DNA from: a virus
Direction: 5' to 3' (one strand)
Virus record (IMG/VR): IMGVR_UViG_3300027969_000126
Location: 1-55,853 of that record
DNA: 55,853 nt
The notes under the pieces are model-generated. The model had not been told where the DNA came from, searched no databases, and saw nothing but the letters and a program-made list of their open reading frames with translations. The position numbers and the translations under genes were made by a program. Position 1 is the stretch's first letter, and each line of letters starts with the position of its first letter. Positions 22,501-32,869 of this stretch are shown here, in pieces.

Positions 22501-25500
22501 ATAGTATCACCAACATTTAGTGGTTGAACTGAGAATGCAGTATTCAAACGATCTATGCATAAGTTATTAGATTGTATTGGATATAAATCTTGGTTTAATA
22601 CAAAATTAAATTGTCTAAGCGTTAATGGTTGTACAATACAACTTTCTTTATCTATGGTTAAGTTTGATGCAGATGGATTTATAGTAGCAATACTTCCTAC
22701 ATCCCATCCGGTTTGTGCCCAATATAAAAATTCCGCAATCATTTGAGACCAATTAATTGGAATTCCATTTTCTATTTCTTCAAACTGTACACCTTGTGTT
22801 TTTAAATATTCACCGTAATTAATCAAAAATTGTGATACTTGCTGTACATTATAAAATTCAGTACCGTAGGGTATTTCTACTGTTTGATCATAAAACTGAG
22901 TAACAAGGTCAACTGATAACCCTTCTACTGAGATTGTTTCCGTAGCAGTACTAGCTTTAGGTACTAATACCTTAAAATATGCTTTAGTTTGCGAATTTCC
23001 ATATACAGTATAACCATTGGGTGTAACTTGTACTACTACACTGCTGTAAACTATTCTATCAAATGCTTGATTTTCATATAACAACAAACCGTAACTTTCA
23101 TCAGGAATTAATAATGAACTGTTGTTACTATTAGCAGAACTCTTTTCTACATAGAATTGTAACATACTCTTGTCGCTGAATCCTGCTAAACGATATACCA
23201 AACGCACATCTAAGTTATCTAATAATGTAGTTATATTTGTAGTCGCATCGATACCAACTTGCTTTTCATAATCAACAATCCAATTGATGTAGCTAGTTGC
23301 TGGAGTACCTGCACCATATATGGGTACATCACTAATTACCAAATGACTTCTATCATTTACTAAGTATTGATTGAATTCAACATTATATTTGTAATTATCA
23401 ACGTCTACTCCAAGATTAAACAATTTTGCTGGTTTTGTTAATCCCAATATACGCATCAAATCAAATGGCCAAGTGCTACTTCTACGATAACTGAATTCAG
23501 CAGGACCAACATCTCCTGCGATCCAATCACGCTTAAATATTTTATCATCGTAATTTCCTACAATTGCATCTAGCGGAGATAATAAATCACCGTTACTGTC
23601 TACTGGTATTATTTTTAATAAACCGTCACGGACAAATCTAGGCATTACGAACGGATTGCCATCATTCCAATTTAAACCGGCTGCTAAATCACCCCATAAA
23701 ACTAAGTTATCACTAGTATAAGGTGCTGCACCATATCTTGCTGCCCACCAAGTTGGTTGATTTGCAAATCCCAACATTTCCCAAGGAGTTTCATTTGGAG
23801 TAGAGGTATCATAAAAATATAAATATACACCTCTAAAATATCCAGGACCAATTGGTGCTCTATCTATTTTATTTCCGCTGTTTTTATAATTATATGTAAA
23901 TTCATTAGATGAACTGAAGACCTGTGTTTTATAATCAATTCTATTTTGACCAATCCAATTCAAAAATGCTTCACTATAAATTTGTAAGAACTGATCATAT
24001 GAATAATCTGTTTCTCTAAAGAATCCAGGCAATACTTCATATAACTCTACTGGGATTAGATTACTTAATTTTAAATTATTATAAACACGAGTTTCATATT
24101 CTAATAATACTTGATCTCTAAAATCAACTAATGTATTGGTAGTAGGATTGTAACTACCATATAATTTATTAAATGAACCATCATGTCCTAATATAAAATA
24201 TGTTGGTGTAGTATATGCAGTGTCTAATATTACTTCCGGCACAGATGCTGGATATAAACCCAACTTAGTAGGTGTGTTAGGAACATAACTACCGTATGTT
24301 TGATTATATTCATTAATCGTAACTACATCGTTAGGTAACAAATCTAAAGTTATAGTCAATGAAGGCGAATCAGTGCTTACTGTATAGTCAACGTTGGTTA
24401 CCAATTGAGTTTGTGTTCCGTTACGAGTTAAGTATACCAAAACGCCATTGTAATTTGATGTAGCAAAATTATAAACACGACTTAATGGATATATACTAGT
24501 ATCAAGCGAGTTTGCAAAAGAATATGTATTAGAAATGTACGGTGCCTTTGAGGGCAACATGTCACTCCAAAAGAATGGTTGGCTATCAGAATACGGAGCA
24601 TTAATTTGGTCCAATGCATCATCTAGCATTTCAGCCGGTGTTAACATAACACTATAAGCAGAATTGTTTACAGTGTTAACTAGTAAAGATTTAAAGGTTA
24701 TATATTGTCTACTGTTATACAATACCGCATCAAACAAATCATGACTTTGGTTACGCAAAAATGTGCCCGGCAATACTAATGATGCACTATTTTGAATAAT
24801 TCTATTACCCCACGGTACTAAATTACCTAAATCACGATAGTTGTTAGGACCAAACACTTCACCCTTTGTGTTTGGATTATTAAAAAATATACTTTGATAA
24901 TGTCCTCTTATATCACCAACGTTTGCTGTGGTTAAAGTTTCATTTAACGGGTTATTGTTTAAATTGATAGGTGTTTGATAATATGCAGTAGCACTTACCT
25001 GATCACTTAATATTAAAATTTGAATTACAGTATCAACTGAAGGAATTACAGGTATTTGAATTGTTGTTGTAGTGGTAGTTGGATTAGTAGTAGCCGTGTA
25101 TAGGGTGTTAGGCAAGTATACATTATTAACATATACTTGTATCATTGGCCAATTAGTCGGGACAGCAAGACTTGGCCCAATGTCACATACAAAAATATTA
25201 GCTGGATTTACAATAGCGTTGTATTCAAATTCAAAAATTTGATATTGTACGCTAGGTGATACCGCAGTTTGCCAGCCCAGTTCTCTTATTGAGGAAGTAT
25301 TGGGGGTGTAGTTATATACATATCCGGTATTTACCTGTTGATTAACAGATTGAGTTCCATTAACATAATTGAATGTATCTGAATTTAATGTTACGTCAAA
25401 ACTAATATCGTTAACATTATTAACAGAACTATATTTTACCGGAAACCCAAGCACCGGATCATCTACTCCAGAACCCAATGCATATGCAAATAATGAAGTA

Positions 25501-28235
25501 CCCGTAAACGAAGTACCTTGGTATATTACTGGATCACCAAAACTTATACCATTGCTATCAAAAATATCAAACTTAGGCGATTGATTTAGCTGAGTTTTTT
25601 GTTGACCTTCTTTCCATTCATTGCCGTCGAAGTAAAAATCTTTACCTAAATAATTATATCCTCTGTACACAGCAGTTTGTTCATCTGGCAAAACTAAACC
25701 GTCATCGGCTTCTGTTAAAGTAATAACCGGTGTTGTGTTTGCTGCCAACGTAGAAAAACGTGATATATAAATTTTATTTCTAACATCTAAATTAGTATCT
25801 GCTGCAAATACTACCCTAGAACCATCAAACAATGAATAGTTATCCAACGGCGTGTCAGCAGTCACTACGGATGCGGTTGATGTAGCATAGATAATAGATT
25901 GACTATACCAAGTCACCGTAATTACAGTATTAGCGCCAACAACTTCAATAGCAGATATAAATGTTATTGAAGGTAAGAACCCAGTAGAATCTGTTAAATA
26001 TTGATTTAGCGTAAATGATCCAAATACACTATCAGTAGGGACTGTAATAGTTGTACTGTATGGATATATACTAGTAGTCATTGTACCTGAAGCTAAACTT
26101 AATGCAAAGTCAGTTCCTGCCTTAGAAGTAGAAATAGTAATATTATTGTCTGATATACTAGTAATATAGTAAGTTGTTCCGGCAACTATACCCCCAAAAA
26201 CTGTTCCACCAAAAACAATAGTATCGTTTACATATAGTCCGGCGGTACTACTCAATGTTATTTGATTAACCAATGATACCGTATTAGTTGCGACTACAGT
26301 TGTTGTAGGTCCTAATACTGGGTTGATAATTGAATCATAACCGGTCCATCCTGCAACGTCAGGATAATAATTAGTATTTCCGGCAACTAATGTAAAGGCG
26401 TCAGTTGTTCTAGTATCAATAAAATCAATAGGATTTTTGCCTATTATACCTGCATCAAACATTTTGAGGTTGGGATAAAATTCTATAATAGGTCTTTTTG
26501 CTTTATTGTTTAGTTGAGTGTATTCAGTTGCAAGAGCCGGGTTATTGTTATATAATGCGGTTGCATTTATAACATCAATGTGAAACCATCTATTACTTCT
26601 TGACCATGGATTTTTATTAATTGCATTTCTTGCAATAGTAATGTAATCTTGATATATTGGTATATATAAGCCAGAATCATAATTTCCTACATCATATGAG
26701 GTAGTATCATACGGTATATATTCTGCTGATGAAAACAAGCCCGGTGATATAAGAGAACTAACCGGTACCAATTGAATAGCAGTACCTACACCTTCTACAT
26801 AATATTCTATATTATTGTAACTTTCAGGGTAGATTTCACCTTGAAACAATACTTTTAAACCATTAGTAAATACTACCCCATTTGGTGCAGTATATTGTGA
26901 TTTTCCTAAAATTTGTGTATCTATGTTAATTATATCTAATACATTGTTATCTACTAACTTGATTATACCAACTTTAAGTGGATTAATATTATCTTGATAA
27001 TACAATGTATCTAAAATTGCACTATTGTATGGCTCTAATGTTATTTGGCCTATGCTGTTTCTATAAAAATTTCTACCTACCCATTCAACACCATATGCTG
27101 CTGTTATTCTTTGATTTGTGGGTATAGATTCTTCAGGAATAAGTTGGATGATAGGATTGTCAATTTCACCCAATAATTTAACTACATAATAGTTTGCGTT
27201 TACTTGTGAGTAAAATCCACCTTCATAATTGTTATTAAAAATGTCTGTTCCGGGATAATCAGATTCTGCATTATAAATTACACCACCTTCTTCATCATAT
27301 AAGGTTTGATCATAGAATTTATCAACATAAGCAACTTCATTATATACTCCGGTATTATAGAACATTACCCGTAACCCTTCCAATGCGGTTACTCCGTCTA
27401 TACCACCAATTGAATTGACTCTGGCTCCATTCACTTCACTAAATGGTTTTGTTGATATTACATCAACAACATTGTCGCCTGGAAAATAAAATTCATTTAA
27501 TGCATTCTTTTCAGGCACATTAAAAGTTATTACACCGGCACTGGCTCCATTATTAGTAACACCATACACCTCACGAGTTTGAACATTGCGTTGAGTTGGA
27601 CTAAAACCAGTAATACCCGGCTCACCTTGAATCCAAAATTCACTATCTTGATTTACAGTAAAAGTATAAGTACCACCGCGTAGTAAAGTTAATGTAGGGT
27701 TTATTGATGGTGTGCTATCTGTTTCTGATGTAATAATAAATTGATTAGGATCAGACTGCACATGATAATTTGAGGAATTATAAACAATACTAGATGAAAT
27801 TACAACTCTTTCAGGACCGTTAGGTAACCAATAATACTGATTAAAATTTATAATAGGATCTAAATTAGTAAACGAATCCCATGAATAAAATTGACTATTA
27901 AAAAGTCTATTGTTATTGTTAGTTATTCCACCTTTAAGATTTAGTGCATCAATGATTCCCGGATAACTAATAAAATCTTTTGCAGTTGAATCATTTTCTT
28001 TTAAAAATACAACACCCGGATCTAATTGGTAATCAGTTCTGATTTTAGTTGGCTCGGTGACATAATAATCTTTAGCATTAACTCCATAACCAAATTTACT
28101 ACCTATATAACCCTGTATTTTTCTAGTATTGGGTTCTGCTACCAATTGATCTAGCGTTGCTGCTAAAAATTGACTATTGGTTTTGGTTTTAAATATTTCT
28201 GGAAGAAAATCCAATGTTCTAATTCTTGTTGCCAT
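7575..28235 (-). CDS. Giant baseplate-associated virion protein (6886 aa) in the gp7 position
   Basis: One uninterrupted frame of 6886 codons, more than a third of the window. The N-terminus '[20 protein letters not shown]' and the following '[13 protein letters not shown]...[12 protein letters not shown]' and '[11 protein letters not shown]' segments look like a conserved head of large structural proteins in T4-like cyanophages (from memory). It follows gp6 exactly where T4 has gp7 (1032 residues). Seen: (a) an FG-GAP-like propeller at about residues 2385-3130 with seven FG.A or WGSS/YGQA units; (b) recurrent modules 'FV.G..Y.I...GTT.F..IGA' followed by G-rich tails, at about 2520, 2690, 4355, 5905-6050, 6270 and 6515; (c) many 'VFSG...GG...TYYV..I...FTIS' modules; (d) six Asp-box-like S.D...W units at about 5120-5375; (e) twice a 'GEE/QI.Y/F ... 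RG.NGT' unit (about 3830 and near the C-terminus). No membrane segment or enzyme motif. Likely a huge baseplate wedge or adhesin. Confidence 0.85.
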   Translation of the reverse strand: MATRIRTLDFLPEIFKTKTNSQFLAATLDQLVAEPNTRKIQGYIGSKFGYGVNAKDYYVTEPTKIRTDYQLDPGVVFLKENDSTAKDFISYPGIIDALNLKGGITNNNNRLFNSQFYSWDSFTNLDPIINFNQYYWLPNGPERVVISSSIVYNSSNYHVQSDPNQFIITSETDSTPSINPTLTLLRGGTYTFTVNQDSEFWIQGEPGITGFSPTQRNVQTREVYGVTNNGASAGVITFNVPEKNALNEFYFPGDNVVDVISTKPFSEVNGARVNSIGGIDGVTALEGLRVMFYNTGVYNEVAYVDKFYDQTLYDEEGGVIYNAESDYPGTDIFNNNYEGGFYSQVNANYYVVKLLGEIDNPIIQLIPEESIPTNQRITAAYGVEWVGRNFYRNSIGQITLEPYNSAILDTLYYQDNINPLKVGIIKLVDNNVLDIINIDTQILGKSQYTAPNGVVFTNGLKVLFQGEIYPESYNNIEYYVEGVGTAIQLVPVSSLISPGLFSSAEYIPYDTTSYDVGNYDSGLYIPIYQDYITIARNAINKNPWSRSNRWFHIDVINATALYNNNPALATEYTQLNNKAKRPIIEFYPNLKMFDAGIIGKNPIDFIDTRTTDAFTLVAGNTNYYPDVAGWTGYDSIINPVLGPTTTVVATNTVSLVNQITLSSTAGLYVNDTIVFGGTVFGGIVAGTTYYITSISDNNITISTSKAGTDFALSLASGTMTTSIYPYSTTITVPTDSVFGSFTLNQYLTDSTGFLPSITFISAIEVVGANTVITVTWYSQSIIYATSTASVVTADTPLDNYSLFDGSRVVFAADTNLDVRNKIYISRFSTLAANTTPVITLTEADDGLVLPDEQTAVYRGYNYLGKDFYFDGNEWKEGQQKTQLNQSPKFDIFDSNGISFGDPVIYQGTSFTGTSLFAYALGSGVDDPVLGFPVKYSSVNNVNDISFDVTLNSDTFNYVNGTQSVNQQVNTGYVYNYTPNTSSIRELGWQTAVSPSVQYQIFEFEYNAIVNPANIFVCDIGPSLAVPTNWPMIQVYVNNVYLPNTLYTATTNPTTTTTTIQIPVIPSVDTVIQILILSDQVSATAYYQTPINLNNNPLNETLTTANVGDIRGHYQSIFFNNPNTKGEVFGPNNYRDLGNLVPWGNRIIQNSASLVLPGTFLRNQSHDLFDAVLYNSRQYITFKSLLVNTVNNSAYSVMLTPAEMLDDALDQINAPYSDSQPFFWSDMLPSKAPYISNTYSFANSLDTSIYPLSRVYNFATSNYNGVLVYLTRNGTQTQLVTNVDYTVSTDSPSLTITLDLLPNDVVTINEYNQTYGSYVPNTPTKLGLYPASVPEVILDTAYTTPTYFILGHDGSFNKLYGSYNPTTNTLVDFRDQVLLEYETRVYNNLKLSNLIPVELYEVLPGFFRETDYSYDQFLQIYSEAFLNWIGQNRIDYKTQVFSSSNEFTYNYKNSGNKIDRAPIGPGYFRGVYLYFYDTSTPNETPWEMLGFANQPTWWAARYGAAPYTSDNLVLWGDLAAGLNWNDGNPFVMPRFVRDGLLKIIPVDSNGDLLSPLDAIVGNYDDKIFKRDWIAGDVGPAEFSYRRSSTWPFDLMRILGLTKPAKLFNLGVDVDNYKYNVEFNQYLVNDRSHLVISDVPIYGAGTPATSYINWIVDYEKQVGIDATTNITTLLDNLDVRLVYRLAGFSDKSMLQFYVEKSSANSNNSSLLIPDESYGLLLYENQAFDRIVYSSVVVQVTPNGYTVYGNSQTKAYFKVLVPKASTATETISVEGLSVDLVTQFYDQTVEIPYGTEFYNVQQVSQFLINYGEYLKTQGVQFEEIENGIPINWSQMIAEFLYWAQTGWDVGSIATINPSASNLTIDKESCIVQPLTLRQFNFVLNQDLYPIQSNNLCIDRLNTAFSVQPLNVGDTISYGQFNISNIEHGIVFDNVTLFNDVIYNLITGLRQNRITVRGVKTADWNGNVDAFGFILNQDNILEWSANTKYTQGSIIKYKNKYWSAIRIVEAKPLFEEREWVETNYNEIQKGLLPNSQTRSYESTLYYDVNSANLENDADLLSFSLIGYRPRDYLALVDLTDVTQVNVYKNLIKDKGTLNAANAFKGANLPQGGIDYTLYENWAIQSGEFGGILNNNFVEFRLSQPDLVGNPSIVGLTSGGDTQGIQQEVPIYDLFNYNRPINSVNILPTVANIQPSMLYPTAGYVNFDDVKMASYYYSGLSTAQNAVGTIVPINQFYVRDYVWIANYLSSWQVYTPASLGSITTATNNLNNTVTITFSQAHNLTRYQIFAIANFDVAINNYYIVAAVIDPFRVIINLSLNPQVKSITGLGIGFRMQSQRVATAPEIINLPLLDNEFNKLKVWVDTNNDGSWAVYRKSLNYQYKQELAPLSTGTFGSAVAYTSKLGYLIGDSYLGKVQRYAYDAETNTCILVQTITQGTSFGSTISYSDNLFVISEPTTASKVYIYQLISTIALNTLALCQTISAPAGVTNWGSSTALSGDQNWLYVSDIDNNSVYVYRRAAYNVDAGNFVSGTTYTIISVGTTDFTTIGATSNEVGTIFIATGVGTGTGVASNSTYQQSYIIDGDTLGLTVSGDDFGQAISTDYYGDTVIISAPQENYDANTENYGYSYIFARTVQNFIAQSTSVAFIPLSFPLAWTPTTVTQIATATNSSTDRITISDSTGFSVGDPVIFSTVTNAGSFVIGQSYVITAIGTTNFVAIGAASNTVGLTFVATGAGSGTGVANSSGIISGGAISANTVYYVKAKPTATTFTISATRTGSTIDLTTATGSMTVIVQTIPLYVSVNDTLITDNKYAVIGSTLYVYSDNTSTLNAGDILNISSSNFVLTQTLTNEETPRIGVQFGTSIETNTFANEILIGAPFELSAENYEGAVHRFTNGGERYGTIYGTETCTITTSRTILINGFMVVLPAGDATSAAANINSVSIPNVYATDVDGKLIISLVDFELGVAGNKLSLSVVDTATLAELGITIYKQTQKINCPHLTGTTQFGTVIKMDPITDSIVVSAPTGTRYSATTFDFVDDELDNDTIFDNNATQWVDTFTNAGAVYMFDYLATYNENINNPGKYVYAQSTNSQDLVYGSQPMYGQALDFNNGTVLIGTPEFNPDVNTNGQVIIYISTSATPDWAVYRSTSAIVDINGVYNIQLFSAETNNTLENLDYIDPLQGKLLGAVTENIDVVSNVDPAGYNSPTVSGQPGLVWGADKLGQLWFDTSNTRFMNYHQNDISYNSQWWGRVFPRSDVAVYTWVVSNVPPSQYTGPGTPYNLERYTIRGLVNPEGLINPIYYFWARNTGIVSTRLGKTLADITLESYITRPQFSGISYFTPLLPNVFGLYNCFPYINANDTVLHIGFSTGKNDDVAHSQYSLIRANYADDFLPGVPGSGAAYQNHAAVGISEPISLYNRMLDSMCGVDNAGGVVPDPLLPKAVQTGVLARPRQGFFYNRFGALENYLKYANIVLSQFPIVEIRNPQFLYRVGEINPTTNQPFFDTKAYWDLINWWAPGYNDNTKSSLQVPIYADLSTLNVTVGTIVTVATNGNGNSETYIYEIDGSWTRIGLQNGTIEFSSRLWDYTESKLGFGDNFFDTTPYDVYPSTETRYIVRALNEQIYTNELSIFRNKSLILLFEYIQSETIESQNYLTWLNKTSFVDVSHTIRELLPLEVFRSDNQLFLEGYLNEVKPYHVVIKEFIFKYTRTEIFEGDITDFDLPAQYDFSIEQFITPELVYDNVSSNSQFLPTSPIWQSPSYNQWFNNYGLSIGQLSPDSLSYIGKLDFQLSTLDSYLTLNSNSCYVDNVNGFPVTGIIRIGEEEISYSGRELVTNVLTGLSRGINGTTPTVHFPGEYIFMDLPPVVVINSGRNYANPPRVTAYIDTSIYPSPRVPAQLQPIMSLGSVIGVTVLNPGSGYVVAPSIVIDPAFTVTVNSTNVQLIDSAIGISTPILQTGDLVIYTVPAGSTPIGGLIEGGQYYVNMLELTPYPEFALYTEYAAAVEDHDRVQLTSTGTGTQYFSVSAVATAITTSTPTRENNISLRFDRTSYNSQVIPWVPSGFYGSFYAGSFSNSSQVSASSITLFSSAPPISTIAASAMGATFEIIDATNQQTISFSSRTRNTVQTYGSSYVTIAYRNAIRINPESGGAVVGANIGSTIGFYVGMPVKFVGSVIGTPLLDSTIYYVKSLVKLPNPDSGILEDTGFTISDTIDANGNPGAVVAQNTATITAAGLVLYVGELTNLAVLTINYSGLRNVTATTAGTNYITVKLNSTGQNGTNGFYLGLPIFFVGNTEIFGNVIENEIYYVISVLDKETFTMSLNNDPTIIYATGTSSSDNSITCESTTGLTVNEPIVFSNIVLQAGYLVATQQYTITTVGTTDFTLIGASFNTVGTVFTATGVGSGTGTATPTSTATFGGIATTTTYYVSQIISGSKISISTTFNGTAKTLTTALGSCTITSQADTTVLETGTGSMTLNVGLPISPGQINGQQFTLYNTSGQYIGQTGVVGNLLTREMSATLSCPTITDRICLPTFGPGLTDIYNNMKFNIASAMGGLTVAGGPYTITNSDITTIQVSSTIGTLNWLVLTDEFNTDTTSVLYVGMPLFFSGTSIGGVSLGEVYYVYSIDTSPPATTGRFKISADPNLSSVYNVTTDSGEMYGSGDPYIEIAATLINSSQIVSSITVADPAVITVPNGAAFTDGTAITFTSTGILPVPLTNTVTYYVTGRSGNTFNIAYRVGGATIKTTTGGTGTIVVTAVPVKLTQYVGTTPVFDVSYILGGYRTIITTPGTGYAVNNTITILGTAIGGTTPTNDLTITVLTIDADGGVTSAISNGTPPGTVNKYYLEVISENQVGVYSNPNLTVAVSGQNFPYTGITSTTVTALASTVITVDSLTGFNQYDPVVFTGSVAGNIVLGQVYYIKTITPSLTISTTVNGSTFTVGTASGLSFSMAKQGDYAMLPEPFFFNPTIVKYNKQLYQCIISNNDTDFIFGKWELLDQGSIKLNALDRIIGYYQPTINMPGVDLTQLVDGITYPNGTYLGNPFAPADEFAIDTILTNQPFYPNGIDLKAIVFNGLLYLAAADAEEYSSINVSETTANWAIDKISNQALGITDLLYAGGSYVMTTTNNATPILVSDNGYTWISNGTFTPFDGIPYDMGNFDVSSVTVPSLALNSVIYHNGVYVAVGDNIVTSTDLYSWTQRFVFNNGLTNTFKSVAYVSTTGYTGYIAVGLGQQLINGIATNFGIIYTSPDAYNWSLVNFAGTHLGFNGIAFNNQEVVILGDDGVLYTSTNGTTWFVQSSGVATTLNNIIWDEYNSRYVAVGDAGTIITSDIFGINWTVENSEVNSTLENVLWNNIAEQYVAVGYNNTIITSPDAITWTSNSSFIIDPSVYNVQGDAFTAGYGPEELVAGVVSDTIMMTVATRPGTDWDDTIYQHTGYNVVSTEIAPTTANQTQYSFANMALVPAQLGVFVIDYITGLSTSIYETIDYSVDWITKTITLVDPITFVSSTTTDKLRIDVYEVGNGDQLVKANSETDPIRLNAVTGFNEIYVNANYTNTIYKGSGLIRPDTSPVYVIATGTDSTTNTIICQSVNEFILNSPITFSGNVIGGIVEDQVYYVKSIGGASKRITISEIYNSISGTAGITFPLTTATGIMEAIIQVGTGAIWTPPAVYHNGTQLVNGVTSQVLRTKAGTNTITTISTGSLILDTKIVFSNTIFGGIIPKQTYYIKAIYDANEFTISSTVGGPEVELSNSTGSAILITNDFAIDLADNGINASLVFAAEYDATVDYLVYSLFGETIPVQYGYSIPQVQRFTGDGSTASFYLNNYIGETNTTSSIVEINGIRLTSSAYTISDVSNTILFYSPPTLGSVVAVTSYNLPERQYFNTQYNITGSPGSELLSVVVTNTTASIVTYDSVLTAGSFVAGNQYVIKSIGTTSWTSLGTTSVTAGSFVAGTQYIVNSTGTTNWSLIGGGGTVTGSIANQTLNGVLTGVLTVTNVLTPSVLSTALIVGQTYTILSLGTTNWNTVAGTTGITYAVGNIITAQATAAGTGTAAKDILSINQVLSGTGVTGGTTITGFLTGSGGIGTYTLSATQTVASTTITATAAQNVLFTATGVGLGTGTALVASFTATGVGTGTGTVYNGYDQNDFDEANYWLTTSDTSILSINYPLVFGTVISGSGMVAGVTYYVTSILTSTTFTISTTVGGDSPILASAAGSMTATVNGLTVANITSISNIISPALGTYYISATAVGTNYITCSSTTGMIVNQDIVFKVPTYTVGSLTLGIDYQINSLGTTTNAQWNTIAGTSGVTYSVGDNFTCANIGTGYGTGAAIVTSVGGINTTGQVYFVDSVVDSTHFTIKDQNGIVPTLSNSTDNIVATMGENPAIRVTTGIINNFTEGALVRLDGMIGSTQLLNNVYYVRIISNTVFDLYTEPYNPALYAVNYPVTFASAYVSGGYAWLDELFTVADTVATTTTSNGNRITVTNTDALVPGTPVYFTKIGAAINDDIMGGIEAKVEYYVLEVRPEITTGNFIVGNQYQITVPGTTDFTTLGAASNSVGVIFICNSSLQTGTGLATGLQEFTITADRYPDEAEVLLIDDTGAINVSQFEQFNVDRLWVTVNGYRLPSSSLRLNPYNNLSVLTTINTGDEVIITSMMPTATPNELVYLLNVSQKGNASVYRANTQTRTWLVEPLKFTDDVIYLNDASRVTDSIVQENVCPAVLDGKYNIGLVSNKNAICHVTVYNNTTGVTVNPANYKIVLEGVGYPWPLHPNPLVVGAPILQISSQVSVNDSLTITSVEGRLLYINGEQIGFQECDLELNTVSLLSRGTNGTGVPTYTPLYAEVFGLLPNNRMTNVLYEEEWNPIPGIYNQTEGDPLQIADAEGAIFLRTDIN

Positions 28236-28263
28236 TTTAAAATATCTCTATGTTATATAGTAC

Positions 28264-31200
28264 TTATGCTATTTGTAATTCAGCGGGAGTGAGGGCGGCA
28301 ATTACAATTACATCACCCGAAGATGCTGCATTTACAAATATTTCATATGGCAAACATTTAATTTCGTATAAATCACCAAACTTCATCGTAGGATCGTTTG
28401 GCACCAGTACACAAGAACTAACAAATTCACCTATCTGAGCATGTATGTACGCACTTAATTCGCTGAAATAAAAGGTGTCTCCAAAATTCCAATTATTAAT
28501 ATTAAAATAATTATTCATTTGAGTTAACACTGCACTACGTATTTCACTATCACTTGCATTTGTATTTGAATTTTTAATAACTTTAATAGTTCCGCGTAAT
28601 GCAGCAGCAGCTTTGGGCCCAAATAATGGTTTAAAAACAACACTATTTAAAATAGCACTATCAGATATCATTTTAAAATCTTGTATTTGACTATATTGAG
28701 TAGTTAACTGAGATATACTAGGCCTAATTGGCATCGGTACTGTGCCGGTAGTATCTTGTATCCAAGTTTGATATGCAGTATAATATGCCTGAGTTACTAC
28801 ATACAAATCAATAATATTTGTTGTCGCAGGATCAATACGTGTAGTATTATTACTGTTATGACGATATTGAAATTGCAATCCTTGACGTCCTGGTTTCATA
28901 CTATATTGTGGTTGCTCAACTAAAGTATAATACGGTGTTGTTATCAATTGATCTTGTACAGTTATATAAAATACATTATCATTGTATGCATAAAATAATT
29001 GTCCAACTGGATAATCATATTTTATAACTTCAATTTGTGATGCAGTCGCATATTGATACATAACGGTACTTGATGCTATCAATTGAGTTCTTGATAAATT
29101 AATAGCATCTTGTACTTCCTCAAAAAATACATATATGCCAGTGTTAGTGTTGCCGGTCACATATCCTGTAATTTCATAAAAGAAATCTGGATTCTTTATT
29201 ATCGTTCTATTATTAACATCAATACTAGCAACTTCCACTTCAAAGTCATCTATATATCCGTCGCTTTGTACAGTTTGTCCAATAATACTTGCTGAGATAG
29301 GTTTACTTAATGAATTTTTAGTTCCGGGTTGGGTGTTAGTTTCCAACACCTTCACAAAATCTTGCAAGATTATTCCAGAAAAAGGATCGTACACTAATTT
29401 ACCTGCTTCATAAGTAAATCTAGTATCTGACACACTACCAAAATAATATGCCAATGAACGATATGTTACAGTATATCTATTGTATCCAATACTTTGAAAA
29501 TTAACAAAATAGTTTGGTTCATTAAACACCCCAACACTCCATCGAAGTTGATTGGTATTTAATGAGTTATTAAATACCAATGAAAAATTTTGTTGTAATT
29601 CTAATCTTACTATGCATTCTTGTATGACTGCGTTTGGTAATGTATTACTGAAGGCAGGTAGTACTGTAGTTACTATAGCACCGGATGGAATATAACTATT
29701 CAATGTTATAGGACCTGTACCATTTGCAAATTGTCCTAATCCATTATTGTACCCGTCACCTATTGTGTTCAAAACCGTAGTCCAAATATATGTTATATCT
29801 GATGCCCCGGCTACTCCACTTACCAATCGATTATTACTATCAAAATAATAACCAGAAGGGGCTTCAAATTTTAGTAATGCACCGGATGTTACATATTTTA
29901 AATTAAAGGTAGAATATGTTCCGGTTGGAACTGGTGTCTCTACCCCGTTAACAAAATCATAAAAATATCCAGTGTTACTGTTAGCATCTACTGTACTATT
30001 ATGCCAATACGTAGTACCGTCACCGGAAGCATTGTTAATATTGTATCTAGTATAATTTTGAATATAATATTGTAAAGACCTGTTATCTTCTAATATAGCA
30101 GCTAATATATCAGTAAGGAAAGTAATAATATCACTGGTACTATTTATAGTCAACAAAGAATAACCTTCTGTATTATCTAACCAAACACCACCGTCATTTG
30201 CATAAGAGTTAGTGCTACTATATTTTCCAGTTGGATCTAATAAATCTAAATTTTTACTTACGCCAACACTACTACGATTAAGAGCCTTACTCTTAATGAT
30301 TGAACTATATAATGTATATGGGAAGTTAGTATAATCTTCCCCATTAACCATACGATTTTGTGTATAGTAACGACTTGGAGCACGTTGTTTAATATTTGCT
30401 AGTGTTTCTCTGGCTTGAGCATTTGTAACTGGAACTTGCAATGCCAATACTAATGTTAGAGTCTCTACTCTATTAACTCTACTAATATAATTTATTGATA
30501 CGCTAACGCCTTGCATATCGTTTGGTTGAATTGTATAGGTTAATGCATTACCTGCACGAACATATGATCTAAAGTTTCCTACTGGTATTTGACTAAACAC
30601 GCCATCACCAAATATATAACTTACTTGGTCATTGAATCGGCTGTTTACTGAATAGATTTGTTTAATACTACTTTCTGTTTGCAAATATGCATCTGCATAA
30701 ATGTTATCAACTTTCTTCCATAATCCATATGAGCCATTGCTTTGACTTATTTGATATAACCAAGTATCAGAATTGTTTACACCTTCAATATTAGCAATAT
30801 CAATTACTTGATTAGAAATTTGATTTTGTAAAGTAAAATCAAAATTTTGCAATGAGCCTTGTTTAAAATACACAAAGAACCCTGTATTTGGGCTACCGTA
30901 ACCTAATTTATCATTGCGATATACCATATTAAATCTATTAGTAGGGGCAGGTGGCAATTCATATACATAATCTTGCCCTACTGTGCTAATACTACATAAT
31001 TCAAAATTCATATTGATACCGGATACATTAGTTGAAAATGGTACCACTGGGGTAGTGTTTGGTGGTATCTGTAATGTATATTCGTCAGTTTTTACACCGA
31101 GGATTTGTGCTGAATTACCAGGTAACCCTACTCTTTGTGTATTAATTAATGCAGCATTTATAATAGTATTATATTGTTCTAACCAATATGGATTTGCAGG

Positions 31201-31638
31201 GTCATTCCATAATATAGGAGTATTTCCTAAATTAAATCCATTTAAATCATTTAAATTTTGAGTAGTTTTAATACTTACAACTTTTAAATAACCTTGTCCG
31301 GCTAAGTTTCTTTTTGGTGTATAGCTAACTAAATTAGCTAATTTGATAACTGAATCTCTACGTTCAGCCGTATCAATGAAATTTTCACGGGCGTTTAAAT
31401 CATTACGAAAAGCAAGACCTTGGCCCATAAACGCCATAACGTCAAGCAATGCAATAAATTCTGAACTTTCAACATAGTCATTAAACGTTTCTGGATAATA
31501 TACACGTAGATAGTCTATAAAGGTTTTGCGTAGAGTTTCATAATCGTAACTCTTAAAATCGGCTTGTTGGAACGTTTGGTAAATGGCTTTCCAGTCATTT
31601 ACCCCGAATATTGCTGATTGTCTTGAACTTGTAGCCAT
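28264..31638 (-). CDS. 6: Baseplate wedge protein gp6
   Basis: 1124 residues. The N-terminal block 'NDWKAIYQTFQQADFKSYDY' followed by 'ETLRKTFIDYLRVYYPETFN', 'SSEFIALLDVMAFMGQGLAF', 'RNDLNARENFIDTAERRDS' and 'PKRNLAGQGYLKV' is the signature of T4 gp6/baseplate J-like wedge proteins. Known role: gp6 forms the continuous dodecameric ring of wedges around the hub. T4 gp6 has 660 residues, so this one is much longer, with extra Asn/Thr/Tyr-rich strands in the middle and a conserved-looking C-terminus (VLTQMNNYFNINNWNFGDTF, ELSAYIHAQIGEFVSS). A GATAAATA late octamer precedes it at 31656-31663. The giant gene starts 28 bases after its stop. Confidence 0.93.
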   Translation of the reverse strand: MATSSRQSAIFGVNDWKAIYQTFQQADFKSYDYETLRKTFIDYLRVYYPETFNDYVESSEFIALLDVMAFMGQGLAFRNDLNARENFIDTAERRDSVIKLANLVSYTPKRNLAGQGYLKVVSIKTTQNLNDLNGFNLGNTPILWNDPANPYWLEQYNTIINAALINTQRVGLPGNSAQILGVKTDEYTLQIPPNTTPVVPFSTNVSGINMNFELCSISTVGQDYVYELPPAPTNRFNMVYRNDKLGYGSPNTGFFVYFKQGSLQNFDFTLQNQISNQVIDIANIEGVNNSDTWLYQISQSNGSYGLWKKVDNIYADAYLQTESSIKQIYSVNSRFNDQVSYIFGDGVFSQIPVGNFRSYVRAGNALTYTIQPNDMQGVSVSINYISRVNRVETLTLVLALQVPVTNAQARETLANIKQRAPSRYYTQNRMVNGEDYTNFPYTLYSSIIKSKALNRSSVGVSKNLDLLDPTGKYSSTNSYANDGGVWLDNTEGYSLLTINSTSDIITFLTDILAAILEDNRSLQYYIQNYTRYNINNASGDGTTYWHNSTVDANSNTGYFYDFVNGVETPVPTGTYSTFNLKYVTSGALLKFEAPSGYYFDSNNRLVSGVAGASDITYIWTTVLNTIGDGYNNGLGQFANGTGPITLNSYIPSGAIVTTVLPAFSNTLPNAVIQECIVRLELQQNFSLVFNNSLNTNQLRWSVGVFNEPNYFVNFQSIGYNRYTVTYRSLAYYFGSVSDTRFTYEAGKLVYDPFSGIILQDFVKVLETNTQPGTKNSLSKPISASIIGQTVQSDGYIDDFEVEVASIDVNNRTIIKNPDFFYEITGYVTGNTNTGIYVFFEEVQDAINLSRTQLIASSTVMYQYATASQIEVIKYDYPVGQLFYAYNDNVFYITVQDQLITTPYYTLVEQPQYSMKPGRQGLQFQYRHNSNNTTRIDPATTNIIDLYVVTQAYYTAYQTWIQDTTGTVPMPIRPSISQLTTQYSQIQDFKMISDSAILNSVVFKPLFGPKAAAALRGTIKVIKNSNTNASDSEIRSAVLTQMNNYFNINNWNFGDTFYFSELSAYIHAQIGEFVSSCVLVPNDPTMKFGDLYEIKCLPYEIFVNAASSGDVIVIAALTPAELQIA

Positions 31639-31655
31639 AATTATTCTCTTTTAAG

Positions 31656-31663
31656 TATTTATC
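31656..31663 (-). promoter_or_regulatory. Late-promoter-like octamer GATAAATA
   Basis: Minus-strand GATAAATA in the gap between the SGNH-like gene and gp6, 17 bases before the gp6 ATG. One mismatch to T4 TATAAATA. It would allow separate late transcription of gp6 and the giant gene. Confidence 0.5.
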
Positions 31664-31690
31664 ATACCTGAGAACATAGGTTTTTTAGGG

Positions 31691-32380
31691 TTATTGAATA
31701 ATAGTGCCGGGTTTGTAATGTTCAATCGCTTCTATTATACGAGTTGCCAACATGATATGATAAGTAGCAGTCAAGTGATTTACTCTAGTCTCCTTACTAA
31801 GGTCATTATCTTTTGGCCATCCTTCCTTCATACTTAAATACATTAATGCAGGTCGAATTTCAACACCGTTTTTCCAAGTATGATGATACTCTAAGTCTTG
31901 TGTACCTTCCCTATATTGTCTCCATGGATCATTGTATTCTGATTTATTTTTAGCAAAACTCCACATGTGAATAAACTTTGTATTAGAAAATCTAGTAGAC
32001 CATGTATCAAACCATTGATAGAAGGCCATTGCTTCATATTCAATCTTTTGATAATCATATATATATTTGTAGTAAAGATTTGCTGCTTCCCAAACTTCAC
32101 GATTAGGATCATTTTTATCAATCGGTTGACTAGCTGATCCAGGGCAAATTCCCCTAACAACACGATGAAAAAGTCTGCTGGGTTCAGACCAAGCAAATAC
32201 AGCCACATCAACTGGATCGGGGTAATCTTTAAATTGGAAGAAAGCATCCCAAGAACATGTTCCCGGAAATCCATGCCATTTAACATTATCAGTTTTGAAA
32301 TGCCGACCTACTCGATTGAGATATCCTTGCAGGTCGTGATTTTTACTGATAAAACTATCACCAAACCCAACTATATTCAT
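31691..32380 (-). CDS. SGNH/GDSL hydrolase-like protein
   Basis: 229 residues. The N-terminus MNIVGFGDSFISKNHD carries a GDS block with candidate nucleophile Ser9, as in SGNH hydrolases. 'VAVFAWSEPSRLFHR' and 'TKFIHMWSFAKN' would be the next strands, and 'RVNHLTATYH' near the C-terminus could supply the catalytic His202. The usual Asp three residues before that His is Arg here, so activity is not certain. Shine-Dalgarno TAGGA. It lies between gp25 and gp6, which are adjacent or nearly so in many relatives, so it is an insertion in the baseplate block. It could be a virion-associated esterase acting on host surface polysaccharide, or a cytoplasmic modifying enzyme. The product shows no signal peptide. 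Confidence 0.6.
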   Translation of the reverse strand: MNIVGFGDSFISKNHDLQGYLNRVGRHFKTDNVKWHGFPGTCSWDAFFQFKDYPDPVDVAVFAWSEPSRLFHRVVRGICPGSASQPIDKNDPNREVWEAANLYYKYIYDYQKIEYEAMAFYQWFDTWSTRFSNTKFIHMWSFAKNKSEYNDPWRQYREGTQDLEYHHTWKNGVEIRPALMYLSMKEGWPKDNDLSKETRVNHLTATYHIMLATRIIEAIEHYKPGTIIQ

Positions 32381-32395
32381 GCTAAAATATTCCTA

Positions 32396-32845
32396 TTATT
32401 GTAAAATAGCGCGGCCAGTAGCATTGTTAAAAAACACACTTAATTGTGTTGCTTGATTGAAAGGAGTGACCGCCATTTCAACTTCTAATAGTATCCCATT
32501 TTCTTGTGGATAAGCACGAACTGTATTTAATATTAGTCTGGGATCTTGACCGGCTACCCTACGTATTTCATTTTCTAATGCTGTTTGTACATCTCTTGTA
32601 TTTGGTTCAAATACAAATGTCCACAATGTAGTTCCATAACCCGGCTGTCCTACTTTTTGTCCTTGTTGAATGTTAAGTGCGTTAACAAAATCTTGTATAA
32701 CTAACGGGGTGTCAACTACACTAAACCCGTTTGTTTGAACATATGGTTGTACCGGCGAACCAACTCCACCTGCAGGGCCTGTAGGTAGATTGCTTGAACG
32801 CGGGGAACACGAATTAATAGTAGAAAATCCTTTGTATGTTGTCAT
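32396..32845 (-). CDS. 25: Baseplate wedge protein gp25
   Basis: 149 residues. The C-terminal two thirds matches the gpW/gp25 family pattern: 'GYGTTLWTFVFEPNTRDVQT', then 'ALENEIRRVAGQDPRLILN', with 'ILLEVEMAVTPFNQATQLSV' strands after it. Known role: gp25 sits next to gp6 and gp53 in the baseplate wedge and starts sheath assembly. The first 45 residues are an extra Ser/Pro/Gly-rich segment compared with T4 gp25 (132 residues). Shine-Dalgarno AGGA precedes the ATG. A GCTAAATA octamer lies at 32862-32869. Confidence 0.92.
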   Translation of the reverse strand: MTTYKGFSTINSCSPRSSNLPTGPAGGVGSPVQPYVQTNGFSVVDTPLVIQDFVNALNIQQGQKVGQPGYGTTLWTFVFEPNTRDVQTALENEIRRVAGQDPRLILNTVRAYPQENGILLEVEMAVTPFNQATQLSVFFNNATGRAILQ

Positions 32846-32861
32846 AATTTATCCTATATTA

Positions 32862-32869
32862 TATTTAGC
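32862..32869 (-). promoter_or_regulatory. Late-promoter-like octamer GCTAAATA
   Basis: Minus-strand GCTAAATA 16 bases before the gp25 ATG. It overlaps the TAA stop of the upstream gene, so part of the match may be due to that stop codon. Confidence 0.35.

Noticed and set aside
7575-28235. Several genes wrongly merged
   Set aside because: The frame is continuous with uniform codon use, no internal strong ribosome sites were noticed, and both ends look like one structural protein. Long reads would still be useful.
28261-28269. GCATAAGTA before the giant gene as a promoter shared with 54559-54567
   Set aside because: It consists of the last codon and stop of gp6 plus a few bases, so the match is probably chance.
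31891-32286. 131-codon minus-strand ORF within the SGNH-like gene
   Set aside because: Alternative frame of a gene with a recognisable GDSF motif; no separate ribosome site.
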